Part shown: positions 13,018 to 26,376 of the stretch, piece after piece | Position numbering within the stretch: the stretch's first letter is position 1 | Layout of the letters: each line of letters opens with the position of its first letter | DNA from: Epichloe hybrida | Taxonomy: Eukaryota; Ascomycota; Sordariomycetes; Hypocreales; Clavicipitaceae | Assembly (NCBI GenBank): GCA_019022495.1 | Contig: JAFEKR010000050.1 | Coordinates: 1 to 64,000 of the forward strand | Length of the DNA stretch: 64,000 nt | Direction: 5' to 3' | Position numbers and translations under genes: made by a program | The notes under the pieces: model-generated | Told to the model about the DNA's origin: nothing | The model's input: the letters and a program-made list of their open reading frames with translations, nothing else | The model's database searches: none

Positions 13018-13566
13018 CAGAGTATTGCACTACATTGTGTATTGTATTGTATTGTTTGTATTGTATTGTATTAAATACAATACAAAATACAATACAATAC
13101 AAATAAAATACAATACAAAATTTTTTATATTAAATATAATATAATACAAAGACCTTTGTAGTAACTACACTAACTACAAACAATACAAATGTATTGTTAG
13201 GTAAAAAAAAAAGTAGGACTTTTTATTAGCTAAGATTATTATTAGGATTAAAAGAGAATTAGTTAATAGAAACCTTTTATTATTAGCTATTTTATCTAAT
13301 TAGTTATATAATTTATAATATTATATTATTTTAAAGATTTTACTATAACTAGGGTTATATATAATATTATAACTTTTAAATAATACTATTATACTAAATA
13401 CTTTATTTTAATAATATAACTTTAAGAAAAACCTTCTTATTAGATTATTTACTATTACTTTTAATTATTTCATATTTTTATAAATTATTATTATTACTTT
13501 TTATTCAAAAAAAACTTAAACTAAAGGAATAATATAAAATAAACTACTAATAAACTTAATAGGAAT

Positions 13567-14097
13567 AGCTTATAATAGCTTATAATAGCTTATAATAGCT
13601 TATAATAGCTCATAATAGCTTATAATAGCTTATAATAGCTTATAATAGCTTATAATAGCTTATAATAGCTTATAATAGCTTATAATAGCTTATAATAGCT
13701 TATAATAGCTTATAATAGCTCATAATAGCTTATAATAGCTCATAATAGCTTATAATAGCTTATAATAGCTTATAATAGCTTATAATAGCTTATAATAGCT
13801 TATAATAGCTTATAATAGCTTATAATAGCTTATAATAGCTTATAATAGCTTATAATAGCCTATAATAGCTTATAATAGCTTATAATAGCTTATAATAGCT
13901 TATAATAGCTTATAATAGCTTATAATAGCTTATAATAGCTTATAATAGCTTATAATAGCTTATAATAGCTTATAATAGCTTATATTAGCTTATATTAGAT
14001 TATATTAGCTTATATTAGCTTATATTAGCTTATATTAGCTTATATTAGCTTATATTAGCTTATATTAGCTTATATTAGCTTATATTAGCTTATATTA
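13567..14097. repeat. 10-bp satellite array TATAATAGCT in E1
   Basis: About 53 tandem copies of TATAATAGCT, nearly perfect over 13567-13980, shifting to TATATTAGCT at 13980-14097. The sharp change of variant shows block-wise expansion. Confidence 0.95.
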
Positions 14098-14379
14098 CTA
14101 ATATTACTTATAGTTATATTATTTATATAGCTCTTAATATTATTAGTATTAAAGTTTACTTATAAATAAATAACTTATAAATAAATAAAATATAAATACT
14201 AGTAAGTATAAGTAAATTACTATAGAAAAAGCTAAACTTTTTAGTTATTTAGTATTTTAAGGTTATTAGAAATATTAATAAAATAAAATACCTTTCTCTT
14301 TTATATTTTTTAATATTATAGTAATAATATAATACTAATTATTATTATTATAATAACTATAATTTATTATTTAAAAGTA

Positions 14380-15300
14380 AGTTATAATATTACTTTTAAA
14401 AATAGGTTAAACTAATTATAATTAAGGTTATTAAGGTTACTATAGTAATTATAATATATTATTTTAAAGTAAGTCCTAGTATTATTTCTTCAAAAAGGGT
14501 TTAACTAATTATAATTAGGGTAATTAGGGTTATTATTATAATTATAATAATTATAATATATTATTTTAAAGTAAGCCTTAGTATTCTTTTTAAAAATTAG
14601 TTAAACTAATTATAATTAAGGTTATTACGGTTATTAGAGTTCTTATAGTAATTATAATATATAATTTAAAAGTAGGTCCTATGATTAGTTCTATAGATAG
14701 GTTAAACTAATTATAATTAGGTTATTAGGGTTATTATAGTAATTATTATATATTACTTAAAAGTAAGTCCTAGTTCTTTTTCTAAAAATAGATTTAACTA
14801 ATAATAATTAAGGTTATTAGAGTTATTAGGGTTATTAAAGTATTTATAATATATTATTTTAAAGTGGGTCCTAGTATTATTTTTAAAAATAGGTTAAACT
14901 AACTATAATTAAGCTTAGGGTTATTAGAGTTATTATAGTAATTATAATATATTACTTAAAAGTGGGTCCTAGTTCTTTTTCTAAAAATATATTTAACTAA
15001 TTATAATTAAGGTTATTAGAGTTATTAGGGTTATTAAAGTAATTATAATATATTATTATAAAGTGAGTCCTAGTATTATTTTTAAAAATAGGTTAAACTA
15101 ATTGTAATTTAGGTTATTAGAGCTATTATAGTTATTATAATTTATGATTTAAAAGTGAGTCTTAGTATAACTACTAAAAATAGGTTAACCTAGTTATAAT
15201 TAAGGTTATTAAAGCTATTATAGCTATTCTTATAATTTTTATTTATTATTTAAAAGTGAGTCCTAGTATTTTAACTTATAATAAGTTAAACTTATTTTTT
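14380..15300. repeat. Long-unit tandem repeat in E1 (about 80-130 bp unit, about 10 copies)
   Basis: Repeating theme of TAGGTTAAACTAATTATAATT, then alternating AGGTTATTAGAGTTATT-type runs, then TAATATATTA, then AAAGTGAGTCCTAGTATTA. Copies begin near 14400, 14505, 14588, 14695, 14785, 14885, 14985, 15090, 15178 and 15285. The same array, reverse-complemented, occurs at 27540-28385. No coding frame. Confidence 0.85.
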
Positions 15301-15510
15301 TATAGCTTAATATAGGTATATATATATATATATATATATATTCTTTACGCTAGATAGCTAATTAAGTAGCTAGTCCTAGTATTCTAACTACTTAGTAAGA
15401 GGGAAAACCCTAAACTAGGATAAAAAACCCTCTTATATCTATATATAGGCTAGCACTAACCCTCTTATAGGCTTACACTATATTAGGTATAGCTAAATAT
15501 AGGTGTTTAG

Positions 15511-15970
15511 TGCTAGCTTATACTAGCTTATACTAGCTTATACTAGCTTATAATAGCTTAAGATAGCTTAAGATAGCTTAAGATAGCTTAAGATAGCTTA
15601 TACTAGCTTATACTAGCTTATACTAGCTTAAGATAGCTTAAGATAGCTTAAGATAGCTTAAGATAGCTTATACTAGCTTATACTAGCTTATACTAGCTTA
15701 TACTAGCTTATACTAGCTTATAATAGCTTAAGATAGCTTATACTAGCTTAAGTTAGCTTATACTAGCTTAGGATAGCTTATACTAGCTTATATTAGCTTA
15801 TAATAGCTTTACCATAGCTTATAATAGCTTTACTATAGCTTATATTAGCTTATATTAGCTTATAATAACTTTATAGTAGCTTAGAATAGCTTAAAATAGC
15901 TTAACATAGCTTATAATAGCTTATAATAGCTTCTAATAGCTTATACTAGCTTAGAATAGCTTAAAATACT
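15511..15970. repeat. Second 10-bp satellite array in E1
   Basis: About 45 copies of AGCTTATACT, AGCTTAAGAT and AGCTTATAAT variants, with a few 11-12 bp units (AGCTTTACCAT type) near 15810-15880. The reverse-complement counterpart is at 26800-27330. Confidence 0.93.
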
Positions 15971-17086
15971 AATATTACTTGGAATATTATTAGTGTTAAA
16001 GTTTAATAAAATATATATAACTAATAAATAAATAAAATATAAATACTAGTAATTATAAGTAAATTACTATAGTAAAAGCTATAGTTTTTAATAACTTAGT
16101 ATTTTAAGGTTTTTAAAAATATTAATATTATAAAAATGTTTTCTTTTTTATGTTTTTTAAAATAATAATAAAAGTAAGATAATAGTAATAATAGTAATTA
16201 AGGTTATTAAAGTTATTAAATCTCTTATAATAAGTATAGTATATTATATAAAAGTTAGTCTTACTATTATTTTTAAAAATAAGTTAAACTTATTTCTATA
16301 GCTTATTTAAGCTATATAGGGTAAATAAAATATACTATTAAGAATCTATTAAAATATTATAAATATTATAAATATTTTCTATTATATTCTTTCTTTATAT
16401 ATTATTATAATAAGATATATAAAGTTACTATACATAACTTCTTAAAGCTTTAGAATTATAAAGCTTAAAGTAATATTTAATTAGTTTAAGCTTTTTTTAA
16501 GTTCTTATTTTATTAATAATAATATTTAAGTACTAAGTATATAGTCTATTAACTTATAGATATTTATTTAGATTTCTAATTTAATTTAATTATATTAGTT
16601 TAAGGTATTTTTTAATTAAATTAATTAAATTTATAAAAGAAATATAAAATAATTCCTAATAATAGTAAATAAAATAATTAGAAGGTTTTTCTTAAAGTTA
16701 TATTAGTAAAATAAAGTAATAAGTATAATAGTATTATTAAAAAGTTATAATATTATATATAACACTAGTTATAGTAAAATGTTAAAAATAATATAATATT
16801 ATAAATTATATAACTAATTAGATAAAATAGCTAATAATAAAAGGTTTCTATTAACTAATTCTCTTTTAATCCTAATAATAACCTTAGCTAATAAAAAGTC
16901 CCACTTTTTTTTTACCTAACAATACATTTGTATTGTTTGTAGTTAGTGCAGTTACTACACTAACTATACTACAAAATAATTTGTATTTAATATAATACAA
17001 TATAATAAATACAAATTTTTTTAAATACAATACAAATACAAATTTTTCCGAAAAAATACAATAAATACAATACAAACAATACTCTG

Positions 17087-18591
17087 ACTAGTACTAGGTA
17101 TATAATAAAGGTGTCTTTTAACCTATTAAAGGTATTATTCTCTTTAAGTCCCTATTAAAAAGGGACATTTCTCTTAGTTAATTATATTAGTAATGTTACT
17201 AGTTTTAAAAAGTTACTAATAAAGTTATAGTAAAAGTTAGTAAACCCTAGGAAACTACAAACCCCCTAAAGTTTTATTAAGGCTACCTATTCCCTAATAG
17301 CTATAACCTTTACTAGTTCTAGATAAATAAAATAACTTACTATAATAATATATCCTAGGTATTAAACTTCCTTTACTATAAATATAGACTTATTAAAGTC
17401 TAAGTATAACCCTATAGCCCTTAGGTAGCCTAATATTACCTAGACCTTAGCTATATAGTCTTTTCTTAATCCCCCTAAGTAAACTAAGATATTATCTAAG
17501 TATACTATAATAAAATCCCTTAATATATCCCCTAAGGACTTAGTAATATAATATTAGAATATTACTAGTGCGCTAGCTAGGCTAAAGGGGTAAACTAGTT
17601 ACTTAAATAGCCTAAATCTAGTTTAAAACGCTATTAGGTGCTCCTAGCCCTTAGTAATCTATAGCTTATAAAATACTATATAAATATTTACCTTTATAAA
17701 CTAGTATACCTAGAATAAGGAATAAAGTGTCTCCTTAATTAATAAGAGAGAATAGTAATCCTATACTATTATCTTATTAAGAGCGTAGTAGTTTATATAA
17801 AAATACTAACCTTTATTAGCCTTTTTAATAAGGAGAACTAGAGCTATAGCTAATAATAAGCTAGTATAAATCTAACCCTTATCTATTAAGTCTATAATCT
17901 AGTGCCTAACCTCTAGAAGCTAGTCCCTTAGTATATTATATAGTAGTCCCTAAGGGAGCGTTAGTTTAGACCTATTCTAATTCTTATATAAGCATATATA
18001 GTAATTAAAGGACCCCTAATAAGGAGGTAGGCTATTAGGTCTAGCCTTATTAAAAAGGTCTATAAAGTTAGCTAACTCCTTAGGTAATATTAATATATCT
18101 AAGCTATTAGGCTTTGTCTTAGGCACTATAATCTATAGTACTATTATTATCTCCCTAAGGCTTATAGTAATAAATATTACAAAAGTGTCCTTCCTATAGT
18201 ATACCTAGCGTGCTTTTATAGTATATAAGGACCTAATAATCCCCTATACTAGAGTCTTTACCCTATATATAAAGGCTTTAGAGACATATAAGCCCTCTAC
18301 TACTCTAATAATTAATTACTATTTTACTATATAAATAACTATATTATAATATTATAGCTATAGTATCCTAAGTATAATGTCTTATATAAGGCCTAGGATA
18401 ATATATAAATATACTAATAACTCCTAGCTATTAATATCTATTCTAGTGTATACTATATAGGTAATTAAGGAGGTGTTTTCCTATACCCTCTTTCCCCTCC
18501 TTTTTATTTTTACTATAGTCTAGATATATTTTCTTTTTAGTAAATATATAAGCTCTAGGCTAAACTATTTTACTACTAACTTACTTATAGC
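17087..18591 (-). pseudogene. Ty3/gypsy reverse transcriptase relic
   Basis: The minus strand shows a gypsy reverse transcriptase through stops: FIIVYLDNILVY near 17480-17520 (an active enzyme would have YLDD; the second Asp is Asn here, a G-to-A change), followed by YLGYII and an FLGFTNFYY-like segment typical of the RT-to-RNase H junction. It ends at CTTATAGC (18584-18591), the reverse complement of the target duplication next to the gag-like half at 11330-12805, and then meets the right half of the outer foldback element. Its inverted orientation relative to the gag half is the main evidence for an inversion. Confidence 0.82.
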
Positions 18592-18797
18592 CAGAGTATT
18601 GCACTACAATTGATTTGTAGTGTATTTTTTATTTAACAAATAATATATATCTAATCTTAGAAAATATATAGAGATATAAAACTTCTTTTTTTAGATAGAT
18701 AACTAAAAAACTACAATGTAGTTATATATAAAAGTGGGTCTATAAGTGAACCCCTTGCCTATAAATTAGAAAAACTACATTTTACTACATTTTAGCA
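18592..18797 (-). mobile_element. Outer hAT-like foldback element, right half (inverted)
   Basis: Begins CAGAGTATTGCACTACAA (type-2 end) after CTTATAGC and stops before CTAAGAAT (18798-18805). CTAAGAAT is the reverse complement of ATTCTTAG at 13010-13017. Together with 12814-13017 it rebuilds one small foldback element with an 8-bp duplication GCTATAAG. Confidence 0.75.
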
Positions 18798-19820
18798 CTA
18801 AGAATCAGAGTATTGTTTGTATTGTATTTATTGTATTTTTTCGGAAAAAATTGTATTTATATTATATTTAAAAAAAATTGTATTTATTATATTCTATTGT
18901 ATTAAATACAAATTATTTTGTAGTGTAGTTAGTGTAGTAACTACACTAACTACAAATAATACAAATGTATTGTTAGGTAAAAAAAAAGTGGGACTTTTTA
19001 TTAGCTAAGGTTATTATTAGGATTAAAAGAGAATTAGTTAATAGAAACCTTTTATTATTAGCTATTTTATCTAATTAGTTATATAATTTATAATATTATA
19101 TTATTTTTAACATTTTACTATAACTAGTGTTATATATAATATTATAACTTTTTAATAATACTATTATACTTATTACTTTATTTTACTAATATAACTTTAA
19201 GAAAAACCTTCTAATTATTTTATTTACTATTATTAGGAATTATTTTATATTTCTTTTATTAATTTAATTAATTTAATTAAAAAATACCCTAAACTAATAT
19301 AATTAAATTAAATTAGAAATCTAAATAAATATCTATAAGTTAATAGACTATATACTTAGTACTTAAATATTATTATTAATAAAATAAGAACTTAAAAAAA
19401 GCTTAAACTATTTATTTACTATTTAAACTAATTAAATATTACTTTAAGCTTTATAATTCTAAAGCTTTAAGAAGTTATATATAGTAACTTTATATATCTT
19501 ATTATAATAATATATAAAGAAAGAATATAATAGAAAATATTTATAATATTTATAATATTTTAATAGATTCTTAATAGTATATTTTATTTACCCTATATAG
19601 CTTAAATAAGCTATAGAAATAAGTTTAACTTATTTTTAAAAATAATAGTAAGACTAACTTTTATATAATATACTATACTTATTATAAGAGATTTAATAAC
19701 TTTAATAACCTTAATTACTATTATTACTATTATTACTATTATCTTACTTTTATTATTATTTTAAAAAATATAAAAAAGAAAACATTTTTATAATATTAAT
19801 ATTTTTAAAAACCTTAAAAT

Positions 19821-20107
19821 TGTTAGTTCCACCAAGGAACGTTCGCACTAGTGCAACGAGGTTGAATTTAATGAAGTTAATAATAATAGCTAATAACTAA
19901 GAGAAAAGAAAAGGGAGAAGGAGAGAAATCTAGCTAGAAGAGAAGGTAGGCGAAAAGGGGGAAAAGTGGGGCTATAGTGCGGTGCCACTGCTAACGGAGC
20001 GGGGTAGCTTGCGATATATCTAATCGCATTATGTGCATCCCTTTAGTAGCTTCACTCTTTAGCCATAGTTAGACTATCTATTATCTAAAGGTCTAAAGGA
20101 AGCTACA
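19821..20107 (-). repeat. 3' LTR of copia-2 copy 1
   Basis: 287 bp, begins TGTTAGTTCCACCAAGGAAC and ends GAAGCTACA. It differs from the partner LTR mainly by C/T and G/A changes, as expected when RIP rather than age drives divergence. Confidence 0.92.
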
Positions 20108-23100
20108 CTAGTAGTCTCTCTTTTCTTTGTAGCTAAAGGAGCCTAAAAACGCAATAAAAATCAGATTAAAGAAAAGTGTACATAAGTAAATCCCTTAATA
20201 GGAATCCACGGTTCTTATTAGCCATTGTGGCTTTGGTTATTCTAATTAACCTAGTTATTACAATCTGTACCTATATGCCTATTATATTAATCCTCCCCTC
20301 TGCCTAACCTTATAGGTCTCTTAACCTATCCTTTTACATAAATTATTAATTCATTTAAATTAATTAAGGTTAAAAGGGCTAAATTCAGCAATGCCTTTGT
20401 CATTGCATTAGCCGGATTATTGCCGCTGTTAATCTACCTAACTTCGTAAACTTCCCTTCTCTTATATAACTGCTAAAGGGCTATAATATTAATTATTAGC
20501 TACTTCTCTTTTATTATGCCTAGCTTTATAAGGCATTTATATAACAAGAAGGAGTCTATATAGAGAATTATTAGGATCCGAGGTATCTTTAATTAGTCTA
20601 TGATTATTTAAAGGGTAGTAAATATTGCGTACGCAATATTAGCACCTTAAACCATGCTATATAGCTTAGATACAAGTGCGCTATAGGTTACACGCTTGCT
20701 TTTTATAGAGCTATATGTAATAATATTCCCTTTTAAGATAAAGGTATTATTCTCCTTTATTACTTTATTACTAATCATAATAATATATCTAATCTATAAA
20801 CTTAGATCTTTGTTATTAGTAAGGGACCTATTTACAAATACAAAGAGCTTCACTTCTTTAAGAGTTAAGGGGATATACTACAATCCCTACTACTAATGCT
20901 TAATTTACCACTTAAGGCGTTTATTAAGTCATGAGATATTATTAGTAAAGGGTTCTTAGTATTATACAACAATTAACAGGTTATATAATGCCTCTAGTTA
21001 ATAGACTATCGCGATGTAACTTCCTTAGGCTCTCTGCTCTACGTAATCTTACCTTGCTATTAGTGATTAAGGGTTAATTTCCTTAATCTTCTAACTTTAG
21101 CCCTTTTAGGTTAGGGTTAGGGAGTTATTAGCGTTCTAGGTTAAGATATAGCTATTAAAGATAAGGGAATTCGCAGTTATAAGGCATTGTTTTTCTTTAG
21201 CTATAAACTTCGCCTTCTAGAGCTCTTTTTCTTCTTTCTTAAAGAAGTCATTATCGCTAAGGCCTAGCGTGTTATCTATTTACATCCCTATAATACTAAA
21301 GAGGTTTTTGTTATTTAGGGCCATAATTAGCAGGCAGGGATTGTATATTAAGGTTATTATGTTAAGATTATCCCTATAGTAGTAAAAATATATTGCCTAC
21401 TAGTGGGTTCTAGCCTCTGCAATCCTATAGAGGGGCTTAATAACCTCTATTATCATGCCTTTTAGAAAGAGGTGTGCAATCTACTTTAGTAACTTCACAA
21501 TAATTAGCCTATTTAGGGTTATTTAGGATTAAACATAAGCTTGCGTCATGTCTTGTAGCTAAAGGTAAATTCCCTTTCGCTTTAATAACAAAGCAAGGGC
21601 CACAATAATCCATTAGCTTAATCGCTATATTATTAGCAATTAGGTTAAGATAGCCTCTTTTCCTCTATTATTATACCCTTATATAACGAGGCGCGATTTC
21701 TTATATAGTGTTTTAGTGCCTTTTCCTTTAATCTCTTAGACTATATAAGAATTAAAGATCTAGTAGTCTCCGTGCTTTACTAGATTAAACATTATAAATC
21801 TAAACATATTATAAGCTTGCAATACGTTAATCTTAGCTTAATTAGATTGTTTAAAGGGGCTCCCTAGGGTTATAATCTTTCCCTCTTAGCGAAGTTAAAG
21901 GGCGAGGTTTTAGTTAGCCTCTTCTTTTACTATAAGGAATACTATATTTAGCACTCCTCTAGCTATAATCTCCTTAATTAATACTTTCTCTTAGTCTTTA
22001 TTAATAAATACAAGGGGCTCTATAGGTTTAATAAGCTCCTTAGGATTATAAACCTAGGCCCTAGTTACCTTTACTTTTACTTCCTTAGGGTTACTAGCTT
22101 TATAGCTTCCTATAGGGGTAGCTTTAGCTACCTTAAGGCTTACTATAAGTTCTTTAACTCTATAGCTTCCTACAGGATTACCTTTAGCCTTAATAGCCTC
22201 TATAGGCTTCTCTATGCCCTTATTAATAAAGAATTAAACTATAAGGTTCGTCCTTAGCCTCCCTTACTTTCTCTTAACTAGTATCTCTTTCTCTTCTTCC
22301 TCTACCTTACTACCCTTTATAAGTAGCTTATTCCCCTAGGCCCCCTTAGCCCTTTCTTATAATAGGACTATAGTGTTAAAGGGGGCTATAGCATAAGAAA
22401 GGGCTATATTATAGGCAGGGACCTCTAGGCCTAGGTTATACTCCCTAATATCCTAAAGGCTTTGCTTATTAGCCCCTATATACTATAAGTCCTTATAGTA
22501 TAGCTTTACTACTATAAAGCAAAACTTAGCTAGGCTATAGGGCATCTTAACTATATAGGTCTCCCTATTAGTAGCTAATAGCTTATAAGGGCTATGCTAT
22601 TCGCCTTTTTCTCTTTACACATATATATTAGCCTATAGTAGTAGCTAATATATTAGCAATGTATTAGGGCCATTCTAGGCGCTAAGGGCCTTATAGACCT
22701 GCCTTTTAGCTAGGTAATAGCGGACTTTATTAGTTACCTTCTAAATTGCTTTAGCTTATTAAATAATAGAGACACTTAGTGATAACTTATCTATTATCTA
22801 TAGGTAGGCTCTAAAGACTAGTAAGGTTAGCACAAGGCTATTAGGGCTTGCTAAGTTATTAATAGCTTTAATAGCTATCTAGAGTTACTACTTAGGAGTA
22901 ATTTCCTTGCTAATTAAGTCTATAATAATATTATAAGCCTAGCGAAGAGGTCTATAATATCTCTTAACCTTTCCAATGCTATTATAGGCTTTAATAGGCA
23001 TCTTATTAATATTAATTAACATTAAGCGAGCATAATGCCTAAATTTAGCTAAGGCAAAGTTATTACTAGCATCGTGAATAATCCAGTCTAGAGGGCCTAG

Positions 23101-25734
23101 ATATATATTAATCTAGCACTCTCTAATTACATCCTAGATATTATAAGCTTTCTGCTTCTTAAGGTTAAGGAATTAGGCTGCTTAAAATGAGGTTACTAAA
23201 TTAATAACATAAAGGACTAGCTAGCTATTAATCTACATAATATTAATAATAATCTTATAGTTAAAGTTATAGTTGTCTTTAAGGGAGAATTTAAACTAGC
23301 TAGGGGCTTTTCTATTTATCTAACAATAGTAATAGACTTTAGTGAGCTGCTTAATTACACGGCGTTTAATATCATAACTAGCTCATTAAAGGATCTTTAT
23401 AAGCCGTTAAATTAAGGGATAACTAAACCTTTAGTGGAGTTAATAAATCTCTCCTTCTAATAGGTAAAAAGCGGCGGTTTCTCTTGCCTCTAGAAGCCAC
23501 TAAGGGTAGCCCTATCTACGCACAATAGGTACAGTCTTGTTGTTTTAAATTAACACATTAGCAAGGTTATTAATCTTAACCTTTATTTTATCTATATTAG
23601 TAAGGGAAAAAAGGAAGGGTGTGGCAGTATTAAGGACATAGAAGTTAATTTAGCTAAGCTTTATAGGCATATGGATAATGCCACGTGTTATTGCTAATCT
23701 AGCACCAAAGCAAATAACTTCTAGGTCATAGGGTTTAATTGTTAATAACGGTATTAATCTTAGCAAGGCTTTGGCTTATGCTAGACCAGTAGTTAATTAG
23801 CCTAAGGCTTCTATATCTAGCATAATTCCTCTAAAGATCTCTTTAGAATAGCGTCCTTTAGAGGCATAATAGATTAAATTATCTTTATTAGAAGCCTCTT
23901 TAAGGTATAGCTCTTGCTTAAGTAGGGCGTGTTAAAAAGCTTAATTCTTAAGCGTTACAAGGATATTAATGTTATCTATTGTTTATAATCCTACGCAGAA
24001 GAATTATATAATGCTAAGTTATGCCTTTAACAATAGCTTCTTCTTAATATTATCATCGCTATTATCTTAGTCCTAAGTAAAGGCCTTAAGCTATGTTTCC
24101 TAGTCTTCTCTTTCCTCTTCCTTATTACTATTATTTCCTTTAAATAAAGCAAGGAATGCCTAAAACTTCTTCTCTATAGGAGATAAACAATGGTTCTTAC
24201 TAGCTTACTACCTCTCTTTCTCTTTCTAATGTTTAGCGTTAGTGTGGTTTAATAACTAGTAGCTACTCTTACTGTAAATAAAGCATTACTTAGGTTATTT
24301 AGAGTTACTATAATAACCTCCTCTTCCTTAGTCTCTTTAATTCTATTAGCTATATTAGTAGTCTATAAACATTGCCTCTAATAGGTCTTTATCTTAATGC
24401 TAGTAGTATTAGTTACTCCTTATACTACCCTTTATAATTATAATTAATTTATAAAGGTCACTAGCAAGGTTCTTAAAGCCTAGCGTATGCATATACTCCA
24501 CTACCTAACATTTAGGGATGCTAGAGACCGCGTTTAAGGTCTGCTTATAGAGCTCCATATCCACTATATTAGAGGGGTATAGCCCTCTATAGACTCTCTT
24601 TAAGGTAGTTAATAAAATCTTAAGGCACTTAAGCTTAGTCTTATTAGGGTTCTAAGTAATAATATTCTTAAGAGTTATATTACTTTATTTATATTAGTAA
24701 AATTATTAATTACTCTCTATCTTAAAGTGTTAATAGATATTTATAATTATCTCTTTATATAAGAGGTTCTTACTAGTAAGGTAATTAAGAAAGTGCTATT
24801 TAGTATCTCCTATTAATATAATAGGGAATGCTTTACTAAAATACAACTTAGGGAGGTTAATCTAGTCACACTTACTCTTAAAGAGCGTGAGCTTTAGCAA
24901 GAGAAAGTCATATAGCTTTCCACTATAATAGTTACTATCCTTATATATCTTTATAAGCTTAGAGATCTTCTTTATAATTTACTTATTAGAAGGAAGGTAT
25001 TAGGGAGGGAAATTAAACTATTAAGGGTTAAGCTCCTAATATAACTAAGATTATCATAGGGGTTCTTATAGAGGATATAGTAATTATTCCCTTTAGGAGC
25101 TAGGAACATTAGGCAAGGTCTTTACGGCAGTGGCCTATAGAGGTTATGTTTAAGGCAGTTTAGAGGATCTTAACCTTTCTTCTAGCTAACAAGGCATTAA
25201 GGTTTAATAAAGCACTTCTTTAAGTAATGCTAGGATTAGATATCCTAGGCCTTATTTAACAAGAACGCCGTAATCTTGTAAAGAGTTACGTAGCTCTCTT
25301 ATAATGTCCTTATTTGCTCTTTTAAAGGTATCCTTAGACTAGCCTTTAAAGTCCTCTTAGAATAATTCCTAGAGATTATTATCTCTCTAGCCCTAACGCT
25401 CACTAAGGTTAATAAACCCTGTAATATAATTATTAAGCTTAGGCTATGTAGCAGTCTTAGGATCTAGATTATTAGATTCTTTCTAATCCCTTATAAGCTT
25501 ACTAGCAAGCAGTTATAGACATAGCGGGAGTTCATTCTCTTAAGGTCTTTTAAGGACAGTTATCTTTAAAGATACTTATAGGGGTTTAGAGGAAAGGGAC
25601 GTGTTTTAGGGAGTGCCCCTTATTATTCTTTTGCCCTCTGGTTCTATCCCTCTAGCAACGTTAGTCTTAAATTAATAAGGCTAATAAAAACAGGGTAAAA
25701 GTGCCACAATTAACACGATAGAGCCCGGAGCTCT

Positions 25735-25865
25735 GCTTGTGAAATAAGCAGGATAAACGGGATAAACAAGATAAATAGGACGGAATAAACAGGATAAACA
25801 GAATAGGATAAATAGGATTAGCAGGATTAGCAGGATTAATAGGATAAATAGAGGGAAACAACGAA
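25735..25865. repeat. Minisatellite in the copia-2 leader
   Basis: Irregular 8-10 bp units of AGGATAAAC and AGGATTAGC type, about 13 copies, between the 5' LTR and gag of copia-2 (minus strand). The reverse strand is open as a Pro/Ile/Leu-rich frame created by the repeat. Confidence 0.8.
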
Positions 25866-26376
25866 AAACGACAGGAAAAAGTATAAAAGAGGGAAAAACA
25901 GCAAAAAGAGGGAAGAGTAGGCTATAAAGATAGCGCAAAAGCAGAAATAACTTAATGTTTAGAACACTAAGGCGCAAAAAGCCATAAAGAGAGAAGAGGG
26001 GTTATAAAGAGAGTGTAGAAGGAGGTTATATAGGTTAGCTAGCTTAGCTAAGGATTGTTTTTAACATTAGGTTTAAATAAAATGCCTTATAGCAATAGAT
26101 TTAGTTATTTAGTCAGTTTTCTTATAATAGACAATAAGATTAATAATTAACTAAATATCCTAAAGGCCTAAGAGTTAATAGATTAATCTCTTAGAAGTCT
26201 AATAAGCCCATTGCTAGGATTCTAGTCTATCTTCCTTTAGCACACTCTATAGTTATGCCTCTTTACCGCAATAACTGTTAATTTAGCATAACAAGGGGTA
26301 GTGGCTGTGGCGTCTGCAGAAATGTCTCTTCTTGTAATACCTAACTTATCTATAGTTATAGTTAACTACTAATTAG

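Larger units (their letters stand above)
13018..17086 (+). mobile_element. Non-autonomous hAT-like foldback element E1 (4.07 kb)
   Basis: Left end CAGAGTATTGCACTAC, right end ACAATACTCTG, perfect inverted 10-mers. Inside the termini is an inverted repeat of about 300 bp (about 13195-13490 against 16625-16915), visible from CTTTTTATTAGCTAAG and its reverse complement. The centre has two 10-bp satellite arrays and a block of long tandem units. No protein is encoded. CAGAG ends fit the hAT consensus. Flanks differ (ATTCTTAG left, ACTAGTAC right); this is explained by an inversion between inverted copies (see findings), the true partner of ATTCTTAG being at 18798-18805. Confidence 0.82.

Noticed and set aside
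13567..14097. Regular short repeats considered as a CRISPR array or telomere.
   Set aside because: Units are contiguous 10-mers without unique spacers, the organism is a fungus, and the unit does not resemble TTAGGG.
16884..19008. Mirror-image 63-residue frames at 16884-17075 (minus) and 18817-19008 (plus) starting MYCIYCIFSEK, tempting as a conserved small protein.
   Set aside because: They are the same inverted-repeat terminus of foldback elements E1 and E2 read outward to inward. Similarity follows from the DNA repeat, and the composition is TIR-like low complexity.
25667..25977. Two overlapping Pro/Leu/Ile-rich frames on the minus strand.
   Set aside because: Generated by the leader minisatellite of copia-2; no family resemblance.
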